Positions 16,680 through 25,388 of a stretch of 64,000 bases of DNA are shown one piece after another. The notes under the pieces were generated by a model. The model was given only the letters and a program-made list of their open reading frames with translations. It was not told the DNA's origin and did not search any database. The DNA lies in NCBI GenBank assembly GCA_913054135.1, contig CAJXJK010000013.1:1-64000 (forward strand), read 5' to 3'. This stretch comes from an uncultured Flavobacteriales bacterium (GTDB lineage Bacteria; Bacteroidota; Bacteroidia; Flavobacteriales_D; Crocinitomicaceae). Both the position numbers and the translations under genes were made by a program. The number at the start of each line of letters is the position of its first letter. Within the stretch, counting starts at the first letter, position 1.

Positions 16680-18869
16680 CTAATTTGCCATTTCACTCAT
16701 GAATTTAATTCTCATTAACCTCAATTGGTCCTCGTCATAATCCCCTTCAAATTCCTCATGGGCTTCATCTAAACTGTCAGTTTCAGCTTCTAAAAAGTAC
16801 TCGTAAATATCACTTTGATCATCTTCATCAAGGATATCATTGATATAATAATCAATATTTATTTTAGTACCAGAACTTACAATTGCTTCTATCTCAGCAA
16901 TAACTGCGCCAATTTCTTTTCCTTGAGAAGCAGCAATGGCATCTAGAGGCATTTTTCTATCTACATTTTGAATAATGTGAACCTTCATTCCTGATTTGTT
17001 CACGATAGATTTTACTACGAAATCTTGCGGTCTATCTATGTCGTTCTCATCAACATATTTAGATATTAATTCAATAAAAGGTTTTCCGTACCTGATTGCT
17101 TTTCCTTGCCCAACTCCTTGAATATTCGTTAGTTCTTCAATATTGATTGGATATTGAACAGCCATGTCCTGTAAAGAAGGTTCTTGAAATATTACAAATG
17201 GCGGAATATCCTTTTCTTTTGAAAGTTCCTTTCTAAGGTCCAGTAGGAGTTTGTACAATCCTTCATCTGCAGCAGCTCCTCCTTTTTGAACAACAACTGC
17301 ACCTTCATCTACCTCTGCAGAATAGTCATGTTCTTTTAATAGCATGAAAGAAGTTGGTTTCTCAGTGAAAGCTCTTCCTGCTTTTGTGATTTTTAAGGTT
17401 CCGTAACTTTCAATTTCCTTGGTCAGAAGACCTGAAACTAAACACTGTCTAGCAACTGCATTCCAGTGAGTAAAGTCTTGTTCACTTCCTTTTCCAAAGA
17501 AAGGAGTATCAACATGTTTATAGGCCTTTATTTCAGAAGTCTCTTTTCCAATCAACAAATTACAAACGTAATTCGCCTTTTGTGTTTCTTTCAAAAAGCT
17601 AACAGCTTCAATGAATAACTTGACGTCATTTTTGCCCTCAAATTTTTCTCTAGGATCTTTGCAATTGTCGCACATTTCCTCACACTTACTCTCGTCAAAA
17701 ACTTCACCAAAATAATGTAAGATGTACTTTCTTCGGCACACTGATGTCTCAGCATAGCTTACTGTTTCGTGCAATAACTGCTTCCCAATCTCCTGTTCTG
17801 AAATAGGTTTACCGTGCAAGAATTTTTCAAGCTTCTCAATGTCCTTATAACTATAAAATGTAAGGCAATGTCCTTCTCCGCCATCTCTGCCCGCTCTACC
17901 AGTTTCTTGATAATAACTCTCTAAACTCTTAGGGATATCGTGATGAATTACAAAACGCACATCTGGTTTGTCAATCCCCATTCCAAATGCAATGGTTGCT
18001 ACAATTACATCTGCTTCTTCCATCAAGAACATATCTTGATGTTTAGCTCTTAAATTCCCTTCTAAGCCTGCATGATAGGGCAGTGCATTTATTCCGTTCA
18101 CTTTCAATACCTCTGCAATCTCTTCAACCTTTTTTCTACTGAGGCAATATATAATACCTGATTTGCCAGGTCTTTCCTTGATAAACTTTATAATTCCTTT
18201 TTCAACTTCACGCTTTGGTCTTACTTCATAAAATAGATTATCTCTATTAAATGACATTTTATAGACTATAGCATCCAACATGTTCAAATTCTTTTGAATA
18301 TCATGCTGAACTTTTGGTGTAGCTGTAGCAGTTAAAGCAATAATCGGAACGTCAGAGATCTTTTCAAAAATTTCTCTTAGTCTTCTATATTCTGGTCTAA
18401 AATCATGTCCCCATTCTGAAATACAATGGGCTTCATCAATAGCAAAAAAAGAAATTTTAACTCCAGTTAAAAAGTTTATGTTCTCTTGCTTTGTTAAAGA
18501 TTCGGGTGCTACATAAAGTAGCTTGGTCTTACCATTTGTAATATCGTCTTTAACTTTTTTAATCTCAGTTTTTGTTAATGAAGAATTTAAAAAGTGCGCG
18601 ATATCATCAGAATCACTAACGTGCCTTATTGCATCTACTTGATTCTTCATTAAAGCAATGAGCGGAGAAACGATTATTGCCGTTCCCTCAGAGATTAATG
18701 CAGGCAATTGGTAGCACATAGATTTACCACCACCTGTTGGCATTATTACGAAGGTGTTATTTCCATCCAAAACATTCTGGATGATCGCTTCTTGCTCTCC
18801 TTTAAATTCATTGAATCCAAAATACTTTTTTAAGGATCCTTTTAAAGCGGTTTCACTACTTGTTATCAT
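16680..18869 (-). CDS. recQ: ATP-dependent DNA helicase RecQ
   Basis: 729-residue 3'-5' superfamily 2 helicase of DNA repair and recombination. Motif I PTGGGKS ends at residue 50, the DEAH box is D145-H148 (DEAHCISEWGHDF), motif VI is QETGRAGRDG near 321-330. The RecQ zinc module has cysteines 378, 396, 400 and 403, then an RQC winged helix, and an HRDC domain near residues 530-610 (LRKELSKEKDIPPFVIF, GVGQGKAIRYG). A further acidic C-terminal region continues to residue 729, as in many Bacteroidota RecQ proteins. Confidence 0.96.
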   Translation of the reverse strand: MITSSETALKGSLKKYFGFNEFKGEQEAIIQNVLDGNNTFVIMPTGGGKSMCYQLPALISEGTAIIVSPLIALMKNQVDAIRHVSDSDDIAHFLNSSLTKTEIKKVKDDITNGKTKLLYVAPESLTKQENINFLTGVKISFFAIDEAHCISEWGHDFRPEYRRLREIFEKISDVPIIALTATATPKVQHDIQKNLNMLDAIVYKMSFNRDNLFYEVRPKREVEKGIIKFIKERPGKSGIIYCLSRKKVEEIAEVLKVNGINALPYHAGLEGNLRAKHQDMFLMEEADVIVATIAFGMGIDKPDVRFVIHHDIPKSLESYYQETGRAGRDGGEGHCLTFYSYKDIEKLEKFLHGKPISEQEIGKQLLHETVSYAETSVCRRKYILHYFGEVFDESKCEEMCDNCKDPREKFEGKNDVKLFIEAVSFLKETQKANYVCNLLIGKETSEIKAYKHVDTPFFGKGSEQDFTHWNAVARQCLVSGLLTKEIESYGTLKITKAGRAFTEKPTSFMLLKEHDYSAEVDEGAVVVQKGGAAADEGLYKLLLDLRKELSKEKDIPPFVIFQEPSLQDMAVQYPINIEELTNIQGVGQGKAIRYGKPFIELISKYVDENDIDRPQDFVVKSIVNKSGMKVHIIQNVDRKMPLDAIAASQGKEIGAVIAEIEAIVSSGTKINIDYYINDILDEDDQSDIYEYFLEAETDSLDEAHEEFEGDYDEDQLRLMRIKFMSEMAN

Positions 18870-19051
18870 TGATAATTTAATGAGGTGGTTTATTGCTTAA
18901 GCGAAATTAGTGAATACCAACTGACTGTTCTGTGAATCAGAAAGAAACTCGTCCGCTCTACCTAAAGATAAGATAAAACAATCGAATATTTCTATGAATA
19001 AGAAAAAAACTATTAACAGTGAATTTTATCCTTGTTAATGAAATGTTAAAG

Positions 19052-19083
19052 TTGTCATAATCAAACAACCTTTTGTATATTTG
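19052..19083 (+). promoter_or_regulatory. Bacteroidota-type promoter for the DUF1573 cluster
   Basis: TTG at 19052-19054, 21 bases, then TATATTTG at 19076-19083, an exact match to TAnnTTTG with good spacing. Transcription would start near 19090, leaving about a 50-base leader before the ATG at 19139. The rest of 18870-19051 holds no gene. Confidence 0.7.
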
Positions 19084-19138
19084 GTATCGTTATTGTGTTG
19101 TACAAATCAACCGATATAAAAAGATTAAATTAAATACT

Positions 19139-19612
19139 ATGAGAAAGATCGCCTTTACACTTGCATTAACAGCCCTGAGCTTCTTAGCTTTTAATAATTC
19201 TGCTAACGCTCAAGACGACACAAGGATTACTGTTCAACAAGTTCAAAATGAGAATGCAGCCCAAATATCAATGGACAAAGATGTTCATGATTATGGAACA
19301 ATTACTCAAGGAGATGATGGTAACTGTATATTTACGATCACTAACTCCGGTAAAGAGCCATTGATTATTTCTCTATGTAAAGGTTCATGTGGATGTACAG
19401 TGCCAGTTTGCCCACAAGAGCCAATCGCTCCAGGAGCATCTGCTGAGATTTCAGTGAAGTATAATACGAATAGAGTAGGGCCAATTAATAAATCGGTAAC
19501 GATTACTTCTAATGCTGACGAACCAAGAAAGGTGATCAGAATTAAAGGAAATGTTAAGGCTAAGCCTCAAGGATCTGCTCCAATTAGTACTGGCGGACCA
19601 ACAAATAACTAA
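19139..19612 (+). CDS. Exported DUF1573 protein, copy 1
   Basis: 157-residue protein starting at 19139, where a signal peptide begins (MRKIAFTLALTALSFLAF, cleavage after NSANA before QDD); an earlier in-frame ATG at 19073 lies inside the promoter. The mature part is one DUF1573 immunoglobulin-like (ASH/MSP-type) domain with the strand ISMDKDVHDYGTI, the cysteine cluster CKGSCGCTVPVC and the PI-APG turn. Such domains are frequent in Bacteroidota envelopes but have no settled function. It is the first of three tandem relatives. Confidence 0.85.
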   Translation: MRKIAFTLALTALSFLAFNNSANAQDDTRITVQQVQNENAAQISMDKDVHDYGTITQGDDGNCIFTITNSGKEPLIISLCKGSCGCTVPVCPQEPIAPGASAEISVKYNTNRVGPINKSVTITSNADEPRKVIRIKGNVKAKPQGSAPISTGGPTNN

Positions 19613-19667
19613 GAATAAATAAATTTATATACCAATTTCCGAAGTCGGATATTAAAAAACCAATAAA

Positions 19668-20102
19668 ATGAAAAAAGCAATTTTTACCCTAAGTTTACTA
19701 GTAGTAGCAATGATCGGATTCAATTCATTCGCTCAAGAAGTAGGAGCTAACGGACCAGTTATTTCTATCGATAAAGATGTTCACGATTACGGAACAATGG
19801 AACAAGGTGGAAATGGTGAATGTGTGTTTGTTGTAACTAACACAGGTAACCAACCTTTGATTTTATCAAGATGTAAAGGTTCATGTGGGTGTACAGTTCC
19901 TTCTTGTCCTCAAGAGCCAGTTGCTCCAGGTCAATCTGCAAAAATTAAAGTAAAATACGACACTAACAGAGTTGGACCTATCAACAAATCTGTAACAATT
20001 ACTTCTAACGCCGGAAACGAGCCAAACAAAGTAATTAGAATTAAAGGACAAATCAAGGCAAAAGCAGCTGACACAAATACTGTTACGCCTACTGATAAAT
20101 AA
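19668..20102 (+). CDS. Exported DUF1573 protein, copy 2
   Basis: 144-residue close paralogue of copy 1, with a signal peptide (MKKAIFTLSLLVVAMIGFNS, cleaved before QEVG) and one DUF1573 domain. It keeps the cysteine cluster CKGSCGCTVPSC and the long shared strand KYDTNRVGPINKSVTITSN. It is 55 bases after copy 1 and 6 bases before copy 3. The near identity of the central region to copy 1 indicates a fairly recent tandem duplication. Function unknown; cysteines may form disulfides in the periplasm. Confidence 0.85.
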   Translation: MKKAIFTLSLLVVAMIGFNSFAQEVGANGPVISIDKDVHDYGTMEQGGNGECVFVVTNTGNQPLILSRCKGSCGCTVPSCPQEPVAPGQSAKIKVKYDTNRVGPINKSVTITSNAGNEPNKVIRIKGQIKAKAADTNTVTPTDK

Positions 20103-20108
20103 TTTTTA

Positions 20109-20486
20109 ATGAGGCTATTTTTTGCGATCATAATAGCAATGAATTCCGCATTCGCCTTCACGGGTGGTGCGGAATTCTCATTTTTAGACCGTTCGGTTAA
20201 GTTTCCAGATACGCAAGAAGGTGTGCTTTTAGAGCATGATTTTGAATTTCAAAACACTGGTGATGAACCATTGGTGATCAACTCATATGAAGTTGCTTGT
20301 TCATGCACAAAAATCGATTTTCCAAAAGAACCAATTGCTCCAGGTAAAAAAGGGCAAATTCATTTGAGCTTTGATACGAATGCCAAATATGGCTTTCAAA
20401 GTAGAAAAGTGAAGATTAGCAGCAATGCGAAAAAAGAAATTACGGTAATTCAATTCAAGGTGACCGTTATCCCCCACAATGAATAG
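20109..20486 (+). CDS. Exported DUF1573 protein, copy 3 (diverged)
   Basis: 125-residue protein with a short signal peptide (MRLFFAIIIAMNSAFA) and one DUF1573 domain. It is more diverged than copies 1 and 2: the cysteine region is reduced to ACSCTKIDF, losing the outer cysteines, while the PKEPIAPGKKG turn and FDTNAKYGF remain. Its 3' end overlaps the convergent folP gene by 20 bases, so both C-termini are read from the same bases on opposite strands. Confidence 0.83.
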   Translation: MRLFFAIIIAMNSAFAFTGGAEFSFLDRSVKFPDTQEGVLLEHDFEFQNTGDEPLVINSYEVACSCTKIDFPKEPIAPGKKGQIHLSFDTNAKYGFQSRKVKISSNAKKEITVIQFKVTVIPHNE

Positions 20487-21324
20487 CAGACAATAAGTCA
20501 ATGCATTCTTTGGCCTCTTTTACATCATGAACTCTCAGTATTTGCGCTCCCTTGTTTAAAGCATGTGTGTTCAAAGTTGATGTTCCGTTTAAACTTTCAT
20601 CTGCAGAGACGCCTAGTTTTTTATAAATCATAGATTTTCTTGAAATCCCAATTAGCAAAGGTTTTTCTAATAAATGCATCATCTCTAATTTCTGCATCAA
20701 TTCGTAGTTCTGATCAGTCGTTTTGCTAAATCCAAATCCAGGATCAAGTATGATGTCCTTTACGCCCGCATCTAAAGCCTTTCTAATTTGAATTGAAAAG
20801 AAATAATTGATGTCTTTAATCAGGTTGTCATAAGTGGTGTCGTCTTGCATGTTTTGAGGAGTTCCTCTCATATGCATTAGAATGTAAGGCGCCGAGTGTT
20901 TAGCTGCAACTTCAAACATTTTATCATCTGCTTGACCACCTGATATGTCGTTCACCATTACGGCACCGGCCTTTAAAGCAGCATCTGCTACCTCTGATCT
21001 AAAGGTGTCTATTGAGATAATGACGTCTTGAATCTCTGAGCATAGCAACTTAATTGCTGGTATTACCCTTTCCAATTCAACTTCTGTGCTAACATGCTCA
21101 GCCCCCGGTCTTGAAGAGTATCCGCCAATGTCAAGAATACTCGCACCCTCTGAAATCATCCTTTTTGCAGTCTCAAGTAGTTCAGATTCATTTTCTTTTC
21201 TGCTCTCTGCATAAAAACTATCAGGAGTGACATTCAAAATGCCCATTATAATAGGGCCTTGAAAACTCTTTAAATTCCCTCTGAAATTCAACTGAAAATT
21301 TGAACAAAAAAATGTATCTTTCAC
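20467..21324 (-). CDS. folP: Dihydropteroate synthase
   Basis: 285-residue TIM-barrel enzyme of folate synthesis joining p-aminobenzoate to hydroxymethyl-dihydropterin pyrophosphate. Signatures: MGILNVTPDSF at residues 27-37, DIGGYSSRPGA at 65-75, NDISGGQAD near 122, PGFGFSKT near 190 and GISRKSM near 220. Length is normal. It is transcribed divergently from the DUF1599 gene with only 14 bases between starts, so promoters must overlap the coding starts or lie inside genes. Neighbouring gene order (DUF1599, BT_3928, tpiA) is, from memory, common in Bacteroidota. Confidence 0.96.
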   Translation of the reverse strand: MKDTFFCSNFQLNFRGNLKSFQGPIIMGILNVTPDSFYAESRKENESELLETAKRMISEGASILDIGGYSSRPGAEHVSTEVELERVIPAIKLLCSEIQDVIISIDTFRSEVADAALKAGAVMVNDISGGQADDKMFEVAAKHSAPYILMHMRGTPQNMQDDTTYDNLIKDINYFFSIQIRKALDAGVKDIILDPGFGFSKTTDQNYELMQKLEMMHLLEKPLLIGISRKSMIYKKLGVSADESLNGTSTLNTHALNKGAQILRVHDVKEAKECIDLLSAIHCGG

Positions 21325-21338
21325 CGCTAAATTGATTA

Positions 21339-21890
21339 ATGTCTAAGATGAGTAAAACTGCTGAGCAATATAGAAAAGTAATCGCGAATTGCCGTTCAAT
21401 TTTTGAGAAAAAGGGTACGGATTACGGAACAGCTTGGAGAATTCTTCGCATAAGTTCTTTGACTGATCAAATTTTCATTAAAGCTCAACGTATTCGAACA
21501 ATTCAAGAAACTGGAGTCAATAAGGTTGGCGAAGATATTGAAGGAGAGTTCATTGCAATTGTGAATTATTGCACTATGGGATTAATTCAAATTGAGCTTG
21601 GTGCGTCTAACAATGAAGAGATGCCAATAGACGAGGCTGTTAAAAGATACGAAGAGAAAACAAATGTTGCATTTGATTTGATGCAGAAGAAAAATCATGA
21701 TTACGGAGAGGCTTGGAGAGATATGAGAGTTAGTTCGTTGACTGATTTGATTATGATGAAGATCTTGAGAACTAAGCAAATTGAAGATAACGACGGCAAA
21801 ACTTTAATATCTGAAGGGGTTGACGCAAATTATCTGGACATGCTGAATTATGCAGTTTTTGCATTGATTTTGATTAATGAAAAAAAGTAA
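21339..21890 (+). CDS. DUF1599 protein with internal duplication
   Basis: 183-residue cytoplasmic protein made of two copies of the DUF1599 (nucleotide-modification-associated domain 1) unit. Each copy has a D-Y-G-x-A-W-R motif followed by an SSLTD helix: KGTDYGTAWRILRISSLTDQ near residue 27 and KNHDYGEAWRDMRVSSLTDL near 115. Both end in a hydrophobic helix with an LNY/VNY core. Two adjacent start codons exist (21339 and 21348). The biochemical role is not established; its place beside folP may mean a link to nucleotide or folate metabolism. Confidence 0.85.
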   Translation: MSKMSKTAEQYRKVIANCRSIFEKKGTDYGTAWRILRISSLTDQIFIKAQRIRTIQETGVNKVGEDIEGEFIAIVNYCTMGLIQIELGASNNEEMPIDEAVKRYEEKTNVAFDLMQKKNHDYGEAWRDMRVSSLTDLIMMKILRTKQIEDNDGKTLISEGVDANYLDMLNYAVFALILINEKK

Positions 21891-21998
21891 TGTTAGAATT
21901 CTGTTAAAGTGATTTTATCGCTTGATTAGAGTTGTAAATTTAAGATACCAAAACCACCATGAATCGCTTTCATGCATTCATGTTTAATATTTGAAGAA

Positions 21999-23783
21999 AT
22001 GGAAGACATGCGTTTAAGAAATCAAAAGTTAGATGTCAAAGGGCGTTCTTTACTTTTGAATGTAGTTGGGATTATACTGAATATTGTTGGTGTAGTCTTG
22101 GTCGTTATTGGATTTCATGAATATACCGAAGACGGTTTCATTCTTAAACTTGCAGGGACCTTTCTTATTGTAGCTTCTTTGGCAGGCCTGGTGATGTTGA
22201 AAGGGCTCTACCTTTTCTCATATGTTTCAAGGGTTCTTGTTGGGGGCTTATTCATAGTTTCAGGTTTGGTTAAGGCGAATGACCCATGGGGTTTTGCGTT
22301 TAAATTAGAAGAATATTTCTCACCAATAGGTTTAGGTGCAGACTATCCCTTTGTAGAATCTTTTGCTCCATATGTACTCGAGTTATCAATCTTCATTTGC
22401 ATTGTTGAAATTGTACTCGGCGCGGCCCTAATTTTGGGTGGTAAGATTAAATTGGCTTCTTGGTCATTAGTCTTGATGATGTTCTTCTTTACTTGGTTAA
22501 CATGGTATACTTCAAGTTGTGTTGAACAACAAGAGCTGGCTTTACAATTAGGTCAAGAATTCTCTAGAGATTGCGTGACCGATTGCGGATGCTTTGGTGA
22601 TGCCCTAAAGGGGTCGGTTGGCCGATCCTTAACTCCTTTAGAGTCCTTTTGGAAAGATCTAATTCTATTTTACTTTGTACTTATCATCTTTGTTAATCAA
22701 TGGAAAATTGAGATGAATACAGTTAAAGAAAACTGGGTGATGACCGTTTCTTCGATGGTTGTGATTATTTTCTTCTCATGGGTATTCGGCTGGTATTTCC
22801 CTATCTTCTTTGCACTATTTGCTCTTTTGGGTGCCTTCGTTATCGGGCGGATCAATATTGGGAAAATGGGCAAAGCTTGGAAAATGGCGCTCTATGTCAC
22901 AGTCGTTTCTTTTATATTCTCGCTTTACACTTCAATGTACTTACCGGTTAAAGATTACAGAGCATACGCTATTGGGAACAATATTCATGAACAGATGAAT
23001 AACGGTAGAGATGCTGTTATTGATATGGTTTATGTTTACTCTGACTTAGAGAACGGAGGAGAAATAAATGTACCTCTTGGGGAATACATGGACAATTGGG
23101 AGAAATACTCTGATACAACTAAGTATGAGATGCTAGAAAGAAAAGATGTTCCTATTGATGAAGGTCAACCACATTCAATTATGGATTTTCAGCCAATAAT
23201 AAATTATGAAGCTCTTTCTGAAGACGAGAAGCAAATAGCATATATTGATTCTTTAATTCAAATGGACTATGACTTCTATTACGAAGAGAAAATGGTGGTT
23301 TCTTCAATATACGGTGGTGACACCATTGCCGCTATAGATTTTGATACGCTTTATTATCCCGATTCAATGTATACTGCAGGTGAGCCATATGTTGCTTTAT
23401 CTGACCCTCATGCTAGTTGGGATATTGATATGACTCCGGTTTTCAAAACAGAGAAAGTCATGTTCATGATGACCATCAGAGATATTGAATCAATGAACGA
23501 AGCCGCTATGGATGACTTGAAGTTGGTATTGGCTGGAGCCAAAGAGAATAAAATTCCATTTTATGTCTTAACACCAGCAACAGATGAGCAGGTGGCTGAA
23601 CTGAAAGAGAAATTTGAATTTGATGCCACTTTCTTGAGTATTGACGGAACTGAAGTAAAAATCATTGTTCGTTCAAACCCTGGTTTAGTGCTTCTTAAAG
23701 AAGGAACCATAATTGATAAGTGGCCAAGTCGTTCAATTCCAGATTTTGATTCTATCTTTGAAGACCATATTCAAGGAAAATGA
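21999..23783 (+). CDS. BT_3928-type DoxX-like membrane protein
   Basis: About 594 residues if started at 21999; ATGs at 21972 and 22008 are also possible. It opens with two hydrophobic segments, then a DoxX/MauE-like four-helix region with SGLVKANDPWGFAFKLEEYF, and a cysteine cluster CVTDCGCFGDAL like that of MauE-type quinone/thiol oxidoreductase partners. More membrane helices follow. The C-terminal 280 residues are soluble and end in a thioredoxin-like segment without CxxC. It overlaps tpiA by 4 bases (ATGA). A thiol-redox membrane role is inferred from the fold only. Confidence 0.8.
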   Translation: MEDMRLRNQKLDVKGRSLLLNVVGIILNIVGVVLVVIGFHEYTEDGFILKLAGTFLIVASLAGLVMLKGLYLFSYVSRVLVGGLFIVSGLVKANDPWGFAFKLEEYFSPIGLGADYPFVESFAPYVLELSIFICIVEIVLGAALILGGKIKLASWSLVLMMFFFTWLTWYTSSCVEQQELALQLGQEFSRDCVTDCGCFGDALKGSVGRSLTPLESFWKDLILFYFVLIIFVNQWKIEMNTVKENWVMTVSSMVVIIFFSWVFGWYFPIFFALFALLGAFVIGRINIGKMGKAWKMALYVTVVSFIFSLYTSMYLPVKDYRAYAIGNNIHEQMNNGRDAVIDMVYVYSDLENGGEINVPLGEYMDNWEKYSDTTKYEMLERKDVPIDEGQPHSIMDFQPIINYEALSEDEKQIAYIDSLIQMDYDFYYEEKMVVSSIYGGDTIAAIDFDTLYYPDSMYTAGEPYVALSDPHASWDIDMTPVFKTEKVMFMMTIRDIESMNEAAMDDLKLVLAGAKENKIPFYVLTPATDEQVAELKEKFEFDATFLSIDGTEVKIIVRSNPGLVLLKEGTIIDKWPSRSIPDFDSIFEDHIQGK

Positions 23784-24538
23784 GAAAAAAAATAGTTGCA
23801 GGAAATTGGAAGATGAACTTGGATTACACCCAAGCAAAAAATCTTCTTCAAGACCTCATTCAGAATAAAGATAAGTTTAATGCAGATGCTGAAATAGTAA
23901 TTTGCCCATCAGCACCCTATTTAGGTGTCTTTGCAGAACTAGTTGCTGCACACGATTGGATTAAATTAGGTTCACAAAATGCATACTTTATTGATTCAGG
24001 AGCCTTTACAGGTGAAATCAGTCCTGTGCAACTTAAGAGCTTGAATATTAAATACTGCTTAGTTGGACACTCTGAAAGACGCGACAATTTTAATGAAGAT
24101 TATAATCTTTTAGCGAAAAAAGTCAAGGCTCTAATCAATCATGATATCACTCCAATATTTTGCTGTGGAGAGCAATTACAAGTTAGAAGTTCAAATGTTT
24201 ATCGAGAATTTGTAATGAAGCAATTAGAAGATTCATTGTTTTCTTTACCTGCTCCTGATGTGGCGAAATGCGTTATTGCATATGAACCTATTTGGGCGAT
24301 CGGTACTGGTCAAACAGCTTCTTCTGAGCAAGCGCAAGAAATTCATGGACTCATCAGAGCAAGATTAGAAGCTAACTTTGGTGAGAAGATCGCCAATTCA
24401 GTTCCAATTTTATATGGTGGTTCTTGTAAACCTGATAATGCCAAAGAGTTATTCAGTCAAAAAGATATTGACGGCGGATTAATCGGTGGAGCTTCTTTAG
24501 TTGGAGCAGATTTCTGTGATATTTCTAATTCATTCTAA
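23780..24538 (+). CDS. tpiA: Triose-phosphate isomerase
   Basis: 252-residue glycolytic TIM-barrel enzyme interconverting dihydroxyacetone phosphate and glyceraldehyde 3-phosphate. Catalytic residues are present: K11 in GNWKMN, H97 in VGHSERR and E169 in AYEPIWAIGTG; the phosphate loop YGGSCKPDN follows. Length is normal. It overlaps the preceding gene by 4 bases and its TAA stop is followed at once by the GTG start of prmA, so the three genes form one transcript. Confidence 0.98.
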   Translation: MRKKIVAGNWKMNLDYTQAKNLLQDLIQNKDKFNADAEIVICPSAPYLGVFAELVAAHDWIKLGSQNAYFIDSGAFTGEISPVQLKSLNIKYCLVGHSERRDNFNEDYNLLAKKVKALINHDITPIFCCGEQLQVRSSNVYREFVMKQLEDSLFSLPAPDVAKCVIAYEPIWAIGTGQTASSEQAQEIHGLIRARLEANFGEKIANSVPILYGGSCKPDNAKELFSQKDIDGGLIGGASLVGADFCDISNSF

Positions 24539-25360
24539 GTGGATTACATTTGCTTAAAAATCGAGTTTTCTAGGGTGCATCCTTGGAGAGATGTGCTCAT
24601 TTCTGATTTAGATCAAGCCGGATTCGAAAGTTTTGTTGAAACCAAATCAGGTTTGGATAGTTATATCCGTGAAAACAATTTTGAAAAAGAGAAAATTCAA
24701 TACATAAATGACATTGAAGATGTAACCGAAATGTCATGGGAATTAATCAAAGATCAAAATTGGAACGCTAAATGGGAAGAGAATTTTGACCCAGTTTTCG
24801 TTGAAGACAAGCTAGTGATAAAAGCTCCATTTCATAAAGAGAATTTTTCTCAGAGTATGGAGATTACCATTCAGCCTCAAATGTCTTTTGGTACCGGCCA
24901 TCATCAAACAACATGGCTGATTTCAAAACGACTGTTTGAATTAGATTTACTAGATAAAAGAGTCTTGGACATGGGGACAGGGACTGGAGTCTTAGCTGTT
25001 TTAGCAGAGAAACTAGGGGCAAGTAATATATTTGCTCCAGACATTGATGAATGGTCCTACAAAAATGCAATTGAGAATGTTGAATTGAATAATTGTAGTA
25101 TGATTGAAGTGGCGCTCGGAGATGATCAATTGATCAAAGGAAAAGAGTTTGATGTGCTCATAGCAAACATCAACAAGAATATATTGATTCAACATTTTTC
25201 AGTATATTCATCTTGCCTAGCAAAGGGAGGAAAAATGCTCATAAGTGGCTTTTTTAGTACTGACGCTGAAGATTTGAAAATGGAAGCCGCTAAACATGGC
25301 TTTATTTTTGAATATACCTTTAACAAAGATGAGTGGGCTATGATGCAGTTTACGCGCTAA
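24539..25360 (+). CDS. prmA: Ribosomal protein L11 methyltransferase
   Basis: 273-residue SAM-dependent enzyme that methylates ribosomal protein L11. The SAM loop is DMGTGTGVLAVLAEKLGA; the pre-motif MSFGTGHHQTT and the later IANINKNIL segment are specific to the PrmA group. The start is a GTG placed directly after the tpiA stop (TAAGTG); no in-frame ATG lies near it. The N-terminal substrate-recognition domain is somewhat short, as in other Bacteroidota. Confidence 0.93.
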   Translation: MDYICLKIEFSRVHPWRDVLISDLDQAGFESFVETKSGLDSYIRENNFEKEKIQYINDIEDVTEMSWELIKDQNWNAKWEENFDPVFVEDKLVIKAPFHKENFSQSMEITIQPQMSFGTGHHQTTWLISKRLFELDLLDKRVLDMGTGTGVLAVLAEKLGASNIFAPDIDEWSYKNAIENVELNNCSMIEVALGDDQLIKGKEFDVLIANINKNILIQHFSVYSSCLAKGGKMLISGFFSTDAEDLKMEAAKHGFIFEYTFNKDEWAMMQFTR

Positions 25361-25388
25361 TTAGCTCATCTCAAACTAAATATAGTAT

